From CAWAND01 sp963807065 (GTDB lineage: Bacteria > Chloroflexota > Anaerolineae > Anaerolineales > E44-bin32), in contig CAWDZQ010000004.1 in NCBI GenBank assembly GCA_963807065.1, positions 372,001 to 436,000 on the forward strand: a stretch of DNA of 64,000 bases. The letters are read 5' to 3'. The translations under genes and the position numbers were made by a program. Of the stretch, positions 25,564 to 34,811 are shown piece by piece. Below the pieces are notes generated by a model. That model searched no databases. It was given only the letters and a program-made list of their open reading frames with translations, and was not told where the DNA came from. Position 1 is the stretch's first letter. Each line of letters opens with the position of its first letter.

Positions 25564-26697
25564 GTGAGCCGCTGGGCGGGCAAGTACGTCATCGGATTGA
25601 CAGGCAATATCGCCACCGGCAAGAGCGTCGTCCGGAAGATGCTCGAGCACTTGGGCGCCTACGGGATCGATGCCGATGCCCTGGCTCACCGGGCGATCTC
25701 TGAAGGTGCTCCCGGCTACGATCAGGTCATCAAGAGCTTCGGCCGCTGGGTCCTGGACGAAGAGGGCCATATCGACCGGTCGCGGCTTTCGAAGATCGTC
25801 TTTTCCGACCCCAAGGCCCTCGGCCAGCTCGAAGGGATCGTCCACCCCCTGGTCTCGCACGCCGTCGATCTGTTGATCCGGCGGGCCAAGCAAAGCGTGG
25901 TTTCGGTAGAGGCCATCAAGCTGCTGGAGACGGACCTGGCGGCGGGATGCGACACCATCTGGGTCGTCAATGCTCCTCGGAATCAGCAGATCGAGCGCAT
26001 GATGCACAAACGCAATCTGTCGGAAGCAGCCGCCCGACAGCGCATCGCTGCGCAGTCTCCGCAAGAAAACAAGCTCCGCGCGGCCAAAGTCGTCATCCAT
26101 AACGACGGCAGTTTCGAAAAGACCTGGGACCAGGTACAAGCGGCCTGGACCAAGCTGCCGAAGCCGAAGGAGCCCCTGCTCGCTGAACCGCCCATGACCC
26201 ACGCCGGCGACATAAGCGTGCGCCGGGGACGGCCGCAGGATGCGGATGAGATTGCCCGCTTCATCACCCACGCCACCCGTGGCCGGCGGCGTATGTCCCG
26301 GTCTGATGTGATGGCTTCCTTTGGCGAGAAGGCCTACTTCATGATCGAGAAGTCCGCCGACCTGGCGGGGGTGGCGGGTTGGCAGGTCGAAAACCTGGTT
26401 ACCCGCATCGACGAACTCTACTTCGAGAACAACCTGTCCCTCGATCAGGCCATCCCGGCTCTGATGGACGCCGTTGAGCAGGCGTCCAGTGAGCTGCAAA
26501 GTGAAGCCGCCCTCCTGTTTTTGCCCCCCTATCTGGCCCAGCATGTCGGCACGTGGCGGGGTGCAGGATACAAACCCCAGACCATTCAGGGGCTTGGGGT
26601 GCGGGCCTGGCAGGAAGCGGCGATTGAATCCATGCCCCGAGGTGCTTCACTTTGGTTCAAGCAGCTCCGCACCGATCGGGTGATGCGCCCGCTGTAG
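25564..26697 (+). CDS. coaE: Dephospho-CoA kinase fused to an acetyltransferase-like domain
   Basis: Last step of CoA synthesis (phosphorylates dephospho-CoA). The N-terminal 205 residues are CoaE: P-loop GLTGNIATGKSVV, YGIDADALAHRAI, IVHPLVSHAV, and the lid MMHKRNLSEAAARQRIAAQ. The protein is 377 residues, whereas CoaE is normally about 200. The extra part (ISVRRGRPQDADEIARFI...ELYFENNLSL...TWRGAGYKPQTI) has the layout of a GNAT domain without an obvious acetyl-CoA loop. Start is GTG with ACGGAGG upstream. Confidence 0.85.
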   Translation: MSRWAGKYVIGLTGNIATGKSVVRKMLEHLGAYGIDADALAHRAISEGAPGYDQVIKSFGRWVLDEEGHIDRSRLSKIVFSDPKALGQLEGIVHPLVSHAVDLLIRRAKQSVVSVEAIKLLETDLAAGCDTIWVVNAPRNQQIERMMHKRNLSEAAARQRIAAQSPQENKLRAAKVVIHNDGSFEKTWDQVQAAWTKLPKPKEPLLAEPPMTHAGDISVRRGRPQDADEIARFITHATRGRRRMSRSDVMASFGEKAYFMIEKSADLAGVAGWQVENLVTRIDELYFENNLSLDQAIPALMDAVEQASSELQSEAALLFLPPYLAQHVGTWRGAGYKPQTIQGLGVRAWQEAAIESMPRGASLWFKQLRTDRVMRPL

Positions 26698-26722
26698 CCG
26701 ACAACGGCTAAACTTACGTCCA

Positions 26723-26753
26723 CACGCCCGGCCGGGTCGCTGCGCCGGGCGTG
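26723..26753 (+). terminator. Hairpin after coaE
   Basis: CACGCCCGG pairs with CCGGGCGTG (9 bp) around a 13-nt loop. There is no T tract. Confidence 0.4.
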
Positions 26754-26873
26754 GCTGATTCCCGGCGCTGTGATAGGGATTGGCAGTTTCGTGAGGGAAT
26801 ATGGCAGTCCCCGGCGGCTAGAATGGGCCCCAAGGCGGCCGGTGGGGCCGCCCACACAAAGGACCCCCCACGC

Positions 26874-27314
26874 GTGGCGAGAACCTCGTTCAACCGGATG
26901 CGATCTCGATCGGCCACCTCCTACCGCAAGCTGACCTACCTGCAGGCCGCCTACCTTGGGCTGGTCCCGCTGTTCGCCGGTTTAGGTTTCGCGATTCGAG
27001 TTTGCGGGGGTCACGGGGCAGTTTGTCCCCCGGTACTGCTGACCCTGGGTGGGCTGGCGGCGGCGGCTTCGATCCTATCGCTGAGTTTGAGTTCACCCTA
27101 CCTGATCCCGCTGGGGGCAATGACGCTGCTGACGGGGTTGAAGCTGGCCAGCACGGCGGAAGCTGTCGGCGATCGCCCTTCCGCTCGCCGCCTTCGCTGG
27201 CATCTTCTGATTCCGTTGGCGACCATCACGCTTTCGGTTTCTTCGTTGGCTGTACTCTTCTTGGCGGGGGTGGCGGTGCTGCTGCTAGCGCCGGGGTTGC
27301 TGACCTGGGCCTAG
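26874..27314 (+). CDS. Hypothetical four-helix membrane protein
   Basis: A 146-residue protein with a basic N-terminus (ARTSFNRMRSRSATSYRKL) and four hydrophobic helices. No family is recognised. The GTG at 26874 has AAAGGA 10 nt upstream and is preferred over in-frame ATGs at 26823 and 26897. Its stop codon overlaps that of the convergent rsgA within the shared CTAG. Confidence 0.5.
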   Translation: MARTSFNRMRSRSATSYRKLTYLQAAYLGLVPLFAGLGFAIRVCGGHGAVCPPVLLTLGGLAAAASILSLSLSSPYLIPLGAMTLLTGLKLASTAEAVGDRPSARRLRWHLLIPLATITLSVSSLAVLFLAGVAVLLLAPGLLTWA

Positions 27315-28219
27315 TCTTCTCCCAGGCGCATCCGCCGATATGAATCGTACCGCTCGAGGTCGATCTCACCCCGCTCAACGGCCGCCAGTACGGCGCAGTC
27401 CGGCTCATGCAGATGGCTGCAGTTGCTGAAGGCACAGTCGGCCACGCGGTCCCGTATCTCGGGGAAGTATGCGTCCAACTCCTCGGGCTCGATGTCCCAT
27501 AGGGCGAACGCCTTCACTCCGGGCGTGTCGGCGATGTAGCCGCCCAACTCCAGGCGCACCAATCTCAGGGAAACGGTGGTGTGCTTCCCTGTGCGGGTTG
27601 CCTCTCGGACCTCGCCCGTCCGCAAGGCGAGACCAGGTTGGATGGCGTTAAGCAGGCTGGTCTTCCCCACCCCGGACGGCCCGGCGAAGACGCTGATGCG
27701 ATCCTTTAGACGGTCCCGGATCAGGTCGAGGCCATGGCCGCGTTTGGCTGAGGTGTAGAGCACCGGGTACCCGATCGGCTGATAGCGATCGAACACCGCC
27801 CGGCAATCACTCTCGTCGACCAGGTCGACTTTGTTGGCGCAGATCATGGCCGGAATGCCCTCACGTTCGGCGGCTACCAGCAGGCGGTCGAGCATCCGCG
27901 GGTTCGGCGGCGGGTCGGCGCAGGCCATGACGAAGAAGACCTGATCCGGGTTGGCAACCATGATTTGCTCACGATCGCGGGAAGGCATCTGGCGCGAGAG
28001 GACGCGGGTCCGCTCGGCCACGTCCTCGATCACCGCCTTGCCGTGATCCAGCAGCCGCACTTTGACCCGGTCGCCCAGGGCGATCAAATCGGTGGATGAC
28101 TCCAATTCTTTGAGTTGGCCCCGCAGCTGGGCCGTTACCTGACCATGTGCCGTTTCAACTTCAAACAGCCCAGATTGGGCGGTCACAACTAGCCCGTCGA
28201 TTAGGGATTCGTCGGTCAT
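27311..28219 (-). CDS. rsgA: Small ribosomal subunit biogenesis GTPase RsgA
   Basis: Circularly permuted GTPase that checks late 30S maturation. The 302-residue protein has an OB-fold N-terminus (LGDRVKVRLLDHG), then G4 ICANKVDLV, G1 FAGPSGVGKTSLLNA, the switch RTGKHTTVSLRL, and G3 YIADTPGVKAF. The C-terminal zinc site is CAFSNCSHLHEPDC. All key residues are intact. It is third in the maf-PBP-rsgA operon with a 3-nt gap to the PBP gene. Confidence 0.96.
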   Translation of the reverse strand: MTDESLIDGLVVTAQSGLFEVETAHGQVTAQLRGQLKELESSTDLIALGDRVKVRLLDHGKAVIEDVAERTRVLSRQMPSRDREQIMVANPDQVFFVMACADPPPNPRMLDRLLVAAEREGIPAMICANKVDLVDESDCRAVFDRYQPIGYPVLYTSAKRGHGLDLIRDRLKDRISVFAGPSGVGKTSLLNAIQPGLALRTGEVREATRTGKHTTVSLRLVRLELGGYIADTPGVKAFALWDIEPEELDAYFPEIRDRVADCAFSNCSHLHEPDCAVLAAVERGEIDLERYDSYRRMRLGED

Positions 28220-28222
28220 CGG

Positions 28223-30481
28223 CTAAGGGGTGGGGGTGGTGTCACCACCCGAGTTACCGCCGTCGGGGGTTGGCGTGGCGGTCCTAATCACACCGATCTG
28301 GGATTCCCACGGATACAGCGAAAGCGGCCGGCCGAAGAAATAGGACTCGATGATCCGCCGCACCACCGGTGCCGCCCAGTCGGAGCCTTCGCCCTGGTTC
28401 TCAACGATCACCGCCACGGCGATGTCCGGCTTGTCCTCCCGGCCCTCGAACGTGTAGGCGCCGAACCAGGCGTTGGGCTCCTCTTGGGCTGTCTGGGCGG
28501 TGCCCGTCTTACCGGCGATGTTGAGATTGAGCCCCAAGAAGCGGTTGCGAGCCGTGCCTTTAGGGGCCCGAACGACCTGGACCATGGAGGCTTCGATGGC
28601 TTTGATGTCAGCGTCGCTCAAGGGCAGTTTCCCCTGGGCCTCGGGGGCGAACTCGCTCTTGACGTCCCCGATGGCGTCTTCGACCTTCTGGACCAGCTGC
28701 GGCCGGTAAAGCGTCCCACCGTTGCCCACGGCCGCCACGTAGCGGGCCACCTGCAGTGGTGTGGCTTGAAGGAAGCCCTGGCCGATGGCCAGGTTGACTA
28801 CGTCCCCAATTCCCCAGGGGAGGTCGTTGCGCTGTGCCTTAGTCTCGGGGCTGGGAACCAGGCCGGCTTCGTCGCCAATTTCGATCCCGGTGGCCGTCCC
28901 CAGGCCGAAAGCCTTGGCCATGTCGGGCAGCGCCTCCGGCAGACCCTTATTGAACAGATCGAAGCCGATATGGAAGAACCAGGGGTTGCAAGATCGCTCC
29001 AGCCCCTGCATCAGGGTGATTTCGCCCTGGGCCGGCAGATCTCGCTCGTAGGTCCAGTCGTTGAGCGGGCCGATGCTGGGATCCTCGTTCCACTGGTTGC
29101 CGCAGTTGTAGATGGTCTGCGGCGTGAAGTAGCCGGATTTAAGGGCCGCTGCCATGGTGATGATCTTGAAAAGGGAACCCACGGCATATGTCCCGTGCGT
29201 GGCCCGATTGACAAACGGCTGATTGGTGTTCTGGTACAGGTCGGTCAGTCCGGCGCCGCTGTTGGGATTTTGGGCGTTGAACAGATTAGGGTCGAAGCCG
29301 GGCGAAGAGGCGATCGCCAACACGGCACCCAAGTCACGGTCCAGCACGACCGCCGCCGCCCTCACTTGCTCGGGCATCGAGGCCAGTGCCCGCTGCGCGT
29401 TGAGTTGCAGGTCACGATCCAGATTGGTGTAGACGGCGTACGGAGGCTCCGGATCGCGCGACGCCAGTTCCTTGATCACGTTGTTGCCGGAATCGAGCAC
29501 ATAGAGCGTGCCGCCGGGCGTGCCACGCAAATCGCTTTCGTAGACCGCCTCCAGCCCGTCCTGCCCAACAAAGGCGTCTTTGCGATAGCCGAGGCGCTGG
29601 TACTGTTCGACCTGTTCCGCCTGAATCTGAGCAACGTAGCCCACGGAATGCGGCGCCAATCCATCATTGGGATAGTAGCGTCCCTGATACACGGCCCACT
29701 GAACGCCGCCGGTGGCCGCCAGGGTTCCTTGGTAACGCTGAAACTCGTCCAAAGACACCTCGCCCAAGTTGACGCGCCAATCCGTGGAGCGGATGTCGTC
29801 GTACAGGGCCCGGATGTTGTCTGCCGGGCGGTCAAGCAGGCGGCTCAACGCGGAAAGCATGTTCAATTCAGCGTCTTCATCCCCGATTTGGTTGGGGACG
29901 ATCCACAAGGCAACGATATCTCCTTGCGTGGCCAGTGCCAGCCCGTTGCGGTCGTAGATGTTGGCCCGGATTGGGGTGTCCACCTGCATCGACAGCTGGT
30001 TGCCGTTGGCGAGATCGGGCATGATGTCGCTGTCTGACCAGGCCACCTTCCACTGGTTCTCCTCGCGGGTCAAATCCATAAAGGTCTCGACCACGAAATC
30101 TCCCACCACCGAACTATGGAAGGTGACCCGGTAGCGGACCTGGGCTGCGTCCGGATGTACCAGCGAAGAGACGATCTCGGTGTCGATCCCGCTCAGTGCC
30201 GCCTGGGTGACGACGGAGTCATAGCGATCGACGAAAGCCTGCTGGCTGATTCCCGCCTGGGTGAGCGAACTGAGCATGGCGTACATGCTGTCGTAGCCGT
30301 CCTGTTTCCATGCGTCCAGGAACTGGCCGGCGGCCGCCTCGGCGTCCGGGGCGGGCGTGTTTCGCACCGACGGGCCGGGCAGGCTGGGCGTCGGCGCCGG
30401 CGTGCTCGGGCCAGCGCCAAACAATCCACAGCTGCTTGTGAATATTGTCACAATCAGGGCGACGGCCAGCAGGCGTTTCAT
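28223..30481 (-). CDS. Class B penicillin-binding protein (D,D-transpeptidase) with MecA-type N-terminal domain
   Basis: A 752-residue peptidoglycan cross-linking enzyme at the cell surface. The signal peptide (MKRLLAVALIVTIFTSSC) may be lipidated. An NTF2-like domain of the MecA_N type (about 45-150) and a PBP dimerisation domain (from PIRANIYDRNG) follow. The transpeptidase has all three motifs: SLFK in YAVGSLFKII, SCN in LERSCNPW, and KTG in IAGKTGTAQ. Its ATG overlaps the maf stop by ATGA, so the two are coupled. It supports a peptidoglycan-containing wall. Confidence 0.9.
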   Translation of the reverse strand: MKRLLAVALIVTIFTSSCGLFGAGPSTPAPTPSLPGPSVRNTPAPDAEAAAGQFLDAWKQDGYDSMYAMLSSLTQAGISQQAFVDRYDSVVTQAALSGIDTEIVSSLVHPDAAQVRYRVTFHSSVVGDFVVETFMDLTREENQWKVAWSDSDIMPDLANGNQLSMQVDTPIRANIYDRNGLALATQGDIVALWIVPNQIGDEDAELNMLSALSRLLDRPADNIRALYDDIRSTDWRVNLGEVSLDEFQRYQGTLAATGGVQWAVYQGRYYPNDGLAPHSVGYVAQIQAEQVEQYQRLGYRKDAFVGQDGLEAVYESDLRGTPGGTLYVLDSGNNVIKELASRDPEPPYAVYTNLDRDLQLNAQRALASMPEQVRAAAVVLDRDLGAVLAIASSPGFDPNLFNAQNPNSGAGLTDLYQNTNQPFVNRATHGTYAVGSLFKIITMAAALKSGYFTPQTIYNCGNQWNEDPSIGPLNDWTYERDLPAQGEITLMQGLERSCNPWFFHIGFDLFNKGLPEALPDMAKAFGLGTATGIEIGDEAGLVPSPETKAQRNDLPWGIGDVVNLAIGQGFLQATPLQVARYVAAVGNGGTLYRPQLVQKVEDAIGDVKSEFAPEAQGKLPLSDADIKAIEASMVQVVRAPKGTARNRFLGLNLNIAGKTGTAQTAQEEPNAWFGAYTFEGREDKPDIAVAVIVENQGEGSDWAAPVVRRIIESYFFGRPLSLYPWESQIGVIRTATPTPDGGNSGGDTTPTP

Positions 30482-31200
30482 ACAGCACCTTGCACCGCCC
30501 CGTGCCAGGGGGCGACCGCATGACGACCATACGATTGACAGATTGTCCCCAAGTCTCGTGGCGGATGGTAGCCGAGCGCAGTCAGCGCCTGGCCCAACCG
30601 ACACAGGGGGAGGCCCATCACGTTCGTGAAACAGTCAGAGAACACCGCAAAATCCACCGGATTGAGATCCTTGTCCTGAATGCCGTAGGCGCCAGCCTTG
30701 TCCATCGGGCTCCCTGTCGCCACATAGGCCTCGATCTCTGCCTGGGAGTAGCCGCGCATGGGAACCCGCGAACGGGTAACGCACGCCGCACGCCGGCCCG
30801 AGGCCGGCTCGATCAGCGCCAGCCCCGTGATGACATCGTGAGCCCGTCCGGCCAGATCCCTGAGCATGGCCTCCGCATCGGCCCGCGAGGCCGGCTTGCC
30901 CAAAATCTGGCCGTTCTGGACGACAATCGTATCCGCCCCCAGGACCAGTTGGGCGCCTTCGGCGGCCACGACAGCGACCTCCGCTTTGGTGCCCGCCAGC
31001 CGCTGCACAAGCACCTCAGGCGCTTCTCCCGAGCGGGCCTGCTCGACGACGCCCACCGGCTGAACTCGCACCTCGGCCCCCGACTGAGCTAAGAGCTGGC
31101 TCCGTCTTGGAGAAGCCGAAGCCAGCACAATCGTCAAGCCAGATGCCATCGAGTCCAAGGTCCATCCTTCGTCCTCCGGCGCGAGCCGCCGAAGGCGCAT
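30478..31200 (-). CDS. maf: Maf-family nucleoside triphosphate pyrophosphatase
   Basis: House-cleaning enzyme hydrolysing non-canonical or pyrimidine NTPs. The core is clear: IVLASASPRRSQLLAQSG, VLGADTIVVQNGQILGKP, DVITGLALI, YVATGSPMDKAGAYGIQ, NVMGLPLCRL. An internal ATG at 31149 begins exactly at the usual Maf N-terminus. The ATG at 31200 adds 17 residues but lies just 10 bp from an extended -10 box, fitting a leaderless start. Either is possible. A decayed partial copy of this gene's 5' end lies at 32378-32601. Confidence 0.92.
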   Translation of the reverse strand: MRLRRLAPEDEGWTLDSMASGLTIVLASASPRRSQLLAQSGAEVRVQPVGVVEQARSGEAPEVLVQRLAGTKAEVAVVAAEGAQLVLGADTIVVQNGQILGKPASRADAEAMLRDLAGRAHDVITGLALIEPASGRRAACVTRSRVPMRGYSQAEIEAYVATGSPMDKAGAYGIQDKDLNPVDFAVFSDCFTNVMGLPLCRLGQALTALGYHPPRDLGTICQSYGRHAVAPWHGAVQGAV

Positions 31201-31210
31201 CTGGGCCGAG

Positions 31211-31219
31211 ATTCTAACA
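31211..31219 (-). promoter_or_regulatory. Extended -10 promoter of the maf-PBP-rsgA operon
   Basis: On the minus strand TGTTAGAAT. The same box with flanking sequence is conserved in the decayed maf copy at 32596-32601. Confidence 0.6.
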
Positions 31220-31382
31220 CAGTGACCGGGTTCAACTCGCCGCATACCACCCTCGCAAGTCTTCAATTTCCGTTGGCTGGGATGACATCATGTCCCTGCC
31301 AGATCCTATCGAACCCCCCTATCCGCACGGCGCGCAAGCCGGCGAGGGTGATTGGTCCACCATTGCCGGTGGACGTGGCCGA

Positions 31383-31404
31383 GTGTTTCACAATGCGTAA
31401 ACAC
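31383..31404. promoter_or_regulatory. Inverted repeat upstream of the bicupin gene
   Basis: GTGTTT-N10-AAACAC. A second pair, CACAAT and ATTGTG, overlaps it. This could be an operator for the cupin gene; no clear -10 box is visible. Confidence 0.3.
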
Positions 31405-31484
31405 TTGCCCAATTGTGGTGGTCAATCGCTGGCGCTGGCTCACACTTTGAACCCCATCCCCCCACCAAGCGTGGAGACGATAAG

Positions 31485-32362
31485 ATGCTACGAACTCGAA
31501 CCGGCTCCATCTTCCCGCGCAGGACAGCGGGCCTCCTGCGACGGCCGCTGGCGGCCGTCGCCATCGGGCTGATCCTCACACTCTCCGGTTGCGCCCCTGG
31601 GTCGTCGCAGCCATCCGTCCTGACGTCACCTCCTCCATCGGCAAGTTCCAGCCTGCCGGGCGCTTTATCCCCATCGCCGTCCCCATCACCGTCCCCTTCG
31701 CCGGCCGACGTCCACGGGCAGTCCTTCGACGTCGCATCCGTCGGCACCGTCTCCGGCTCGCCCGTGGCTTTCACCAGCTTCCTGGACATCGACACCATGC
31801 AGGTCGGCGTCTACCAAGTGCAGGCGGGGGCGACGGATCCGCAGGACTCGCACGCCCAGGACGAGATCTACGTGGTACTCGAAGGTAGCGCGCGGCTGCA
31901 CACCGCAGATCTCGACGCGCCGGTCTCGGACGGGGCGATCGTGTTCGTCGCGCTGGGGTGGCGCACGACTTCGAGCAGGTGGAGAGCGCCCTGACCGTTG
32001 TTGTCCTCTTCGCCAAAGCTGCCGGTGGCTCGGATGAACCGCCGGTCGTCTTAGCCAATTCCACATCCTTCGCGGCGGACCCGTCACCGACAGCCAACCT
32101 GTTCAGACGCTTCCTCAAGGTCCCCTCCATCACCGGGGGCGCCTACCTGCTCCCCTTCGAGCACGGGGGTGATCGCAGCCAGACGCACCTGGTGGACGAG
32201 TTGAACGTCGTCATCTCCGGCACCGGCATGCTGCACGTTGGTTCCGACGATGTGGCCTACAGGCCGGGCAGCCTGATCTTCGTGCCGGCCCAGGTCGGTC
32301 ACGCATTCCATGACCTGGGCAGCGACGGCGTAGTGCTCATCTTCTGGCCGGCAAACCCCTGA
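31485..32362 (+). CDS. Bicupin lipoprotein, frameshifted
   Basis: An exported protein with a good lipobox (LTLSGC after the basic MLRTRTGSIFPRR start) and a Ser/Pro repeat linker. The first cupin barrel (AQDEIYVVLEGSARLHT...DGAIVFVALG) is followed after a frame break by a second one (HLVDELNVVISGTGMLHVGS...RPGSLIFVPAQVGHAFHD). Adding one G to the GGGG run at 31955-31958 joins them into 292 residues. Metal-ligand His/Glu positions are partly present, but the substrate is unknown. GGAGACG precedes the ATG. Confidence 0.7.
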
Positions 32363-32377
32363 CTCCAGGGCCTATGC

Positions 32378-32601
32378 ACCTCGTTGGGTTCGCCGGACAG
32401 TGCACCGGCGACTCTGGCACCCCATCCGGCCTAGGTTGCTCGGCCACAGCCACCGATTGAACGCTGACGTCGGCTCCCCACCGAGCCGAGGGCTGTTTCC
32501 GGCCAGAAGGGCCAGCGCCACAACCCAGAAACCATCCTGGACATTGACCATCCTGTGTCCTCCAACGCAAACCGCCGAAGGCGATTCGGCCCGGGATTCT
32601 A
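32378..32601 (-). pseudogene. Decayed partial duplicate of the maf 5' region
   Basis: Aligned with 30986-31216, the DNA runs collinear over about 210 bp with many matches. Shared stretches include the promoter box TAGAAT, CCGCCGAAGGCG, and codons for GAxVxVQxVxVxEQ (GADVSVQSVAVAEQ here, GAEVRVQPVGVVEQ in maf). The maf start codon is lost and the reading frame shifts, so this is not translated as Maf. The rest of maf is absent. With the true maf it flanks the bicupin gene as a direct repeat. Confidence 0.75.
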
Positions 32602-32658
32602 ACCCCCGGACCACCCCCTGTTCCCTGCTGGCCGCTCGCAGGAGGCGCGCTTGCGCGA

Positions 32659-32667
32659 TGGTAGAAT
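32659..32667 (+). promoter_or_regulatory. Extended -10 promoter of rarA
   Basis: TGGTAGAAT, ending 12 bp before the ATG at 32680. No ribosome binding site fits, so the mRNA leader would be about six bases. Confidence 0.5.
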
Positions 32668-32679
32668 GGCCGCATATCC

Positions 32680-34107
32680 ATGCCCGACCTTTTCGATCAT
32701 GCCATGTCTGCCCGGCTCGCGCAGGAGGCGCCCCTCGCCGCCAGGATGCGGCCGCGGCACTTTGATGAATTCGTCGGCCAAGAGCACATCGTCGGGGAAG
32801 GCAAGCTGCTTCGCCGGGCCATCGAAGCCGACCGCCTCTTCTCGTCGATCATCTTGTGGGGCCCGCCGGGCACCGGCAAGACCACCCTGGCCATGATCGT
32901 CGCCAACTCCACCAAGTCCCACTTCGAGACCATTTCCGCCGTCCTGGCCGGCAAGGCCGAACTGCGCGAGGTCATCTCCGCCGCACGCGAGCGGCGTAAG
33001 CTCTATCAAACTCGCACGATCCTGTTTGTCGACGAAGTGCATCGCTGGAACAAGGCCCAGCAAGATGCCTTGCTGCCCTTGGTCGAGCAGGGGCTGATCA
33101 CACTCGTCGGGGCCACCACCGAGAATCCCTACTTCGAGGTGATCGGTGCGCTCGTCTCTCGATCGCGCATATTCCAGCTTCGTGCCCTCACTGATGAAGA
33201 TGTGGGGGCCATCATCCAGCAAGCCCTGGATGACCCGGCCCGCGGCTATGGCCGGCGGGAGGTGGAGATGGACCCGGATGCCCTGGCCCATCTCGTGCAG
33301 GTCGCAGGAGGCGATGCCCGCAACGCGCTAAATGCTCTCGAATTGGCCGTGGAGACGACCCAGCCCAACTCGGCGGGCCGTGTCCAGATTACGCTCGGCG
33401 TCGCCCAAGAATCCATACAAAGGCGGGCCATCCTCTACGACAAAGACGGCGACGCCCACTACGACACCATCTCTGCTTTCATCAAATCCGTGCGCGGCTC
33501 GGACCCCGACGCCGCACTCTACTGGCTGGCCAAGATGCTTTACGCGGGAGAATCACCGCGCTTCGTCATGCGCCGCCTCCTGATTTTGGCGTCGGAGGAC
33601 ATCGGCTTGGCCGACCCGATGGGTTTGGTGGTGGCGGCCGCCGCGTCTCAGTCTTTCGAGTTCATCGGAATGCCGGAAGGCGTCTACCCCCTGGTTGAGG
33701 CCACGCTCTACCTGGCCACGGCGCCCAAGTCCAACACCGCCACGGCCTACTTCAAGGCCTACCGGATGGTCGAAGACAAGGGCATCATCGACGTCCCCGA
33801 TCACCTGCGCGACTCGAACCGGGACGCCGCCGCGCTCGGCCACGGCGAAGGTTACATCTACCCCCACGAAAAGCCCGGCCACCACGTCGGCCAGCAGTAC
33901 CTTCCCCAGGATCTCCTCGGAACCTACTTCTACGCCCCGACCGATGAGGGCTATGAAGAGCAAGTCACGGCCCGCCTGGAACGCTGGCGCGAGGCCCAGC
34001 GCCAGGCCCTGGGCCTCACTCGCCACGAGGTCTTGCCCGAGCTGACCGAGGATGAAATCCAGCATCTGAAACGCCAACAGCCCAGCCGTTCAGGAGGTGA
34101 GGCCTAA
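32680..34107 (+). CDS. rarA: Replication-associated recombination protein A (MgsA/RarA), AAA+ ATPase
   Basis: Clamp-loader-like ATPase acting at stalled forks. The 475-residue protein has the family start (PLAARMRPRHFDEFVGQEHIVGEGKLL), Walker A ILWGPPGTGKTTLA, Walker B TILFVDEVHRWNKAQQDALL, sensor 1 LVGATTENPYFEV, sensor 2 GGDARNALNALE, and the tetramerisation domain (SPRFVMRRLLILASEDIGLADP). All ATPase residues are intact. It probably heads the operon with the next three genes. Confidence 0.96.
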   Translation: MPDLFDHAMSARLAQEAPLAARMRPRHFDEFVGQEHIVGEGKLLRRAIEADRLFSSIILWGPPGTGKTTLAMIVANSTKSHFETISAVLAGKAELREVISAARERRKLYQTRTILFVDEVHRWNKAQQDALLPLVEQGLITLVGATTENPYFEVIGALVSRSRIFQLRALTDEDVGAIIQQALDDPARGYGRREVEMDPDALAHLVQVAGGDARNALNALELAVETTQPNSAGRVQITLGVAQESIQRRAILYDKDGDAHYDTISAFIKSVRGSDPDAALYWLAKMLYAGESPRFVMRRLLILASEDIGLADPMGLVVAAAASQSFEFIGMPEGVYPLVEATLYLATAPKSNTATAYFKAYRMVEDKGIIDVPDHLRDSNRDAAALGHGEGYIYPHEKPGHHVGQQYLPQDLLGTYFYAPTDEGYEEQVTARLERWREAQRQALGLTRHEVLPELTEDEIQHLKRQQPSRSGGEA

Positions 34108-34117
34108 CGCCGAAACC

Positions 34118-34741
34118 ATGACCACCGTGCTGCTCGTCCGCCATGGACAGAATGACTTCGTCGGCAAGCATAGGCTCGCCGGTTGGCTGCCGGGCGTTCA
34201 TCTGAACGAATTGGGGCTGGCCCAGGCTGAAGCCGTGGCGGCTTCGTTGGCCGATGTGAAACTGCAGGCGGTGTATGCCAGCCCGCTCGAGCGCACCATG
34301 GAGACCGCCAATCCGATCGCCGAAGCCCAGGGTCTCAAAGTCCAGGTCCGGCCGGGCCTGGGCGAACTCAGGCTGGGCAAATGGGAGGGACGCAGCCTCA
34401 AATCGCTCCGACGCCTTAAGCTGTGGCAGCGGGTTCAAAATGCGCCATCGCGGGCCCGATTCCCGGGCGGCGAGTCCTTTGCCGAGGCCCAGGCCAGGAT
34501 CGTCGGTGAACTCGACACACTGATCAACCAGCACCGTTCCAAGAAGGCAGTCATCGCCTGCGTCTCCCATGCAGATATGATCAAACTCGCCGTCGCTCAC
34601 TACGTCGGCCTGCCCCTAGATCTGTTCCAGCGCCTGGTGGTCCAGCCAGGATCGGTCAGTGTGCTCGCTTTCCACGGCGAGCACACCATGCTGGTGAAGC
34701 TGAATGACGCCGCCGCCGCGCACCAGGCCAAGGCGCGATGA
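34118..34741 (+). CDS. Histidine phosphatase family protein (MSMEG_4193-like)
   Basis: A 207-residue phosphoglycerate-mutase-fold phosphatase. The catalytic His is in VLLVRHGQND, the second basic site in SPLERTMETA, and the second His in CVSHADMIKLA. The next two genes are DUF3090 and SCO1664 homologues, the same trio found together in Actinobacteria, so this is the MSMEG_4193-type member. AGGAGGTGA lies 18 nt before this ATG, rather far. Confidence 0.9.
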   Translation: MTTVLLVRHGQNDFVGKHRLAGWLPGVHLNELGLAQAEAVAASLADVKLQAVYASPLERTMETANPIAEAQGLKVQVRPGLGELRLGKWEGRSLKSLRRLKLWQRVQNAPSRARFPGGESFAEAQARIVGELDTLINQHRSKKAVIACVSHADMIKLAVAHYVGLPLDLFQRLVVQPGSVSVLAFHGEHTMLVKLNDAAAAHQAKAR

Positions 34742-34811
34742 TATACTTCGTCAAACGCCGGGCTGACCATGCCCAAAACCTCTTCAAACATCCGGTTCCC
34801 GAGCTGTGCTC

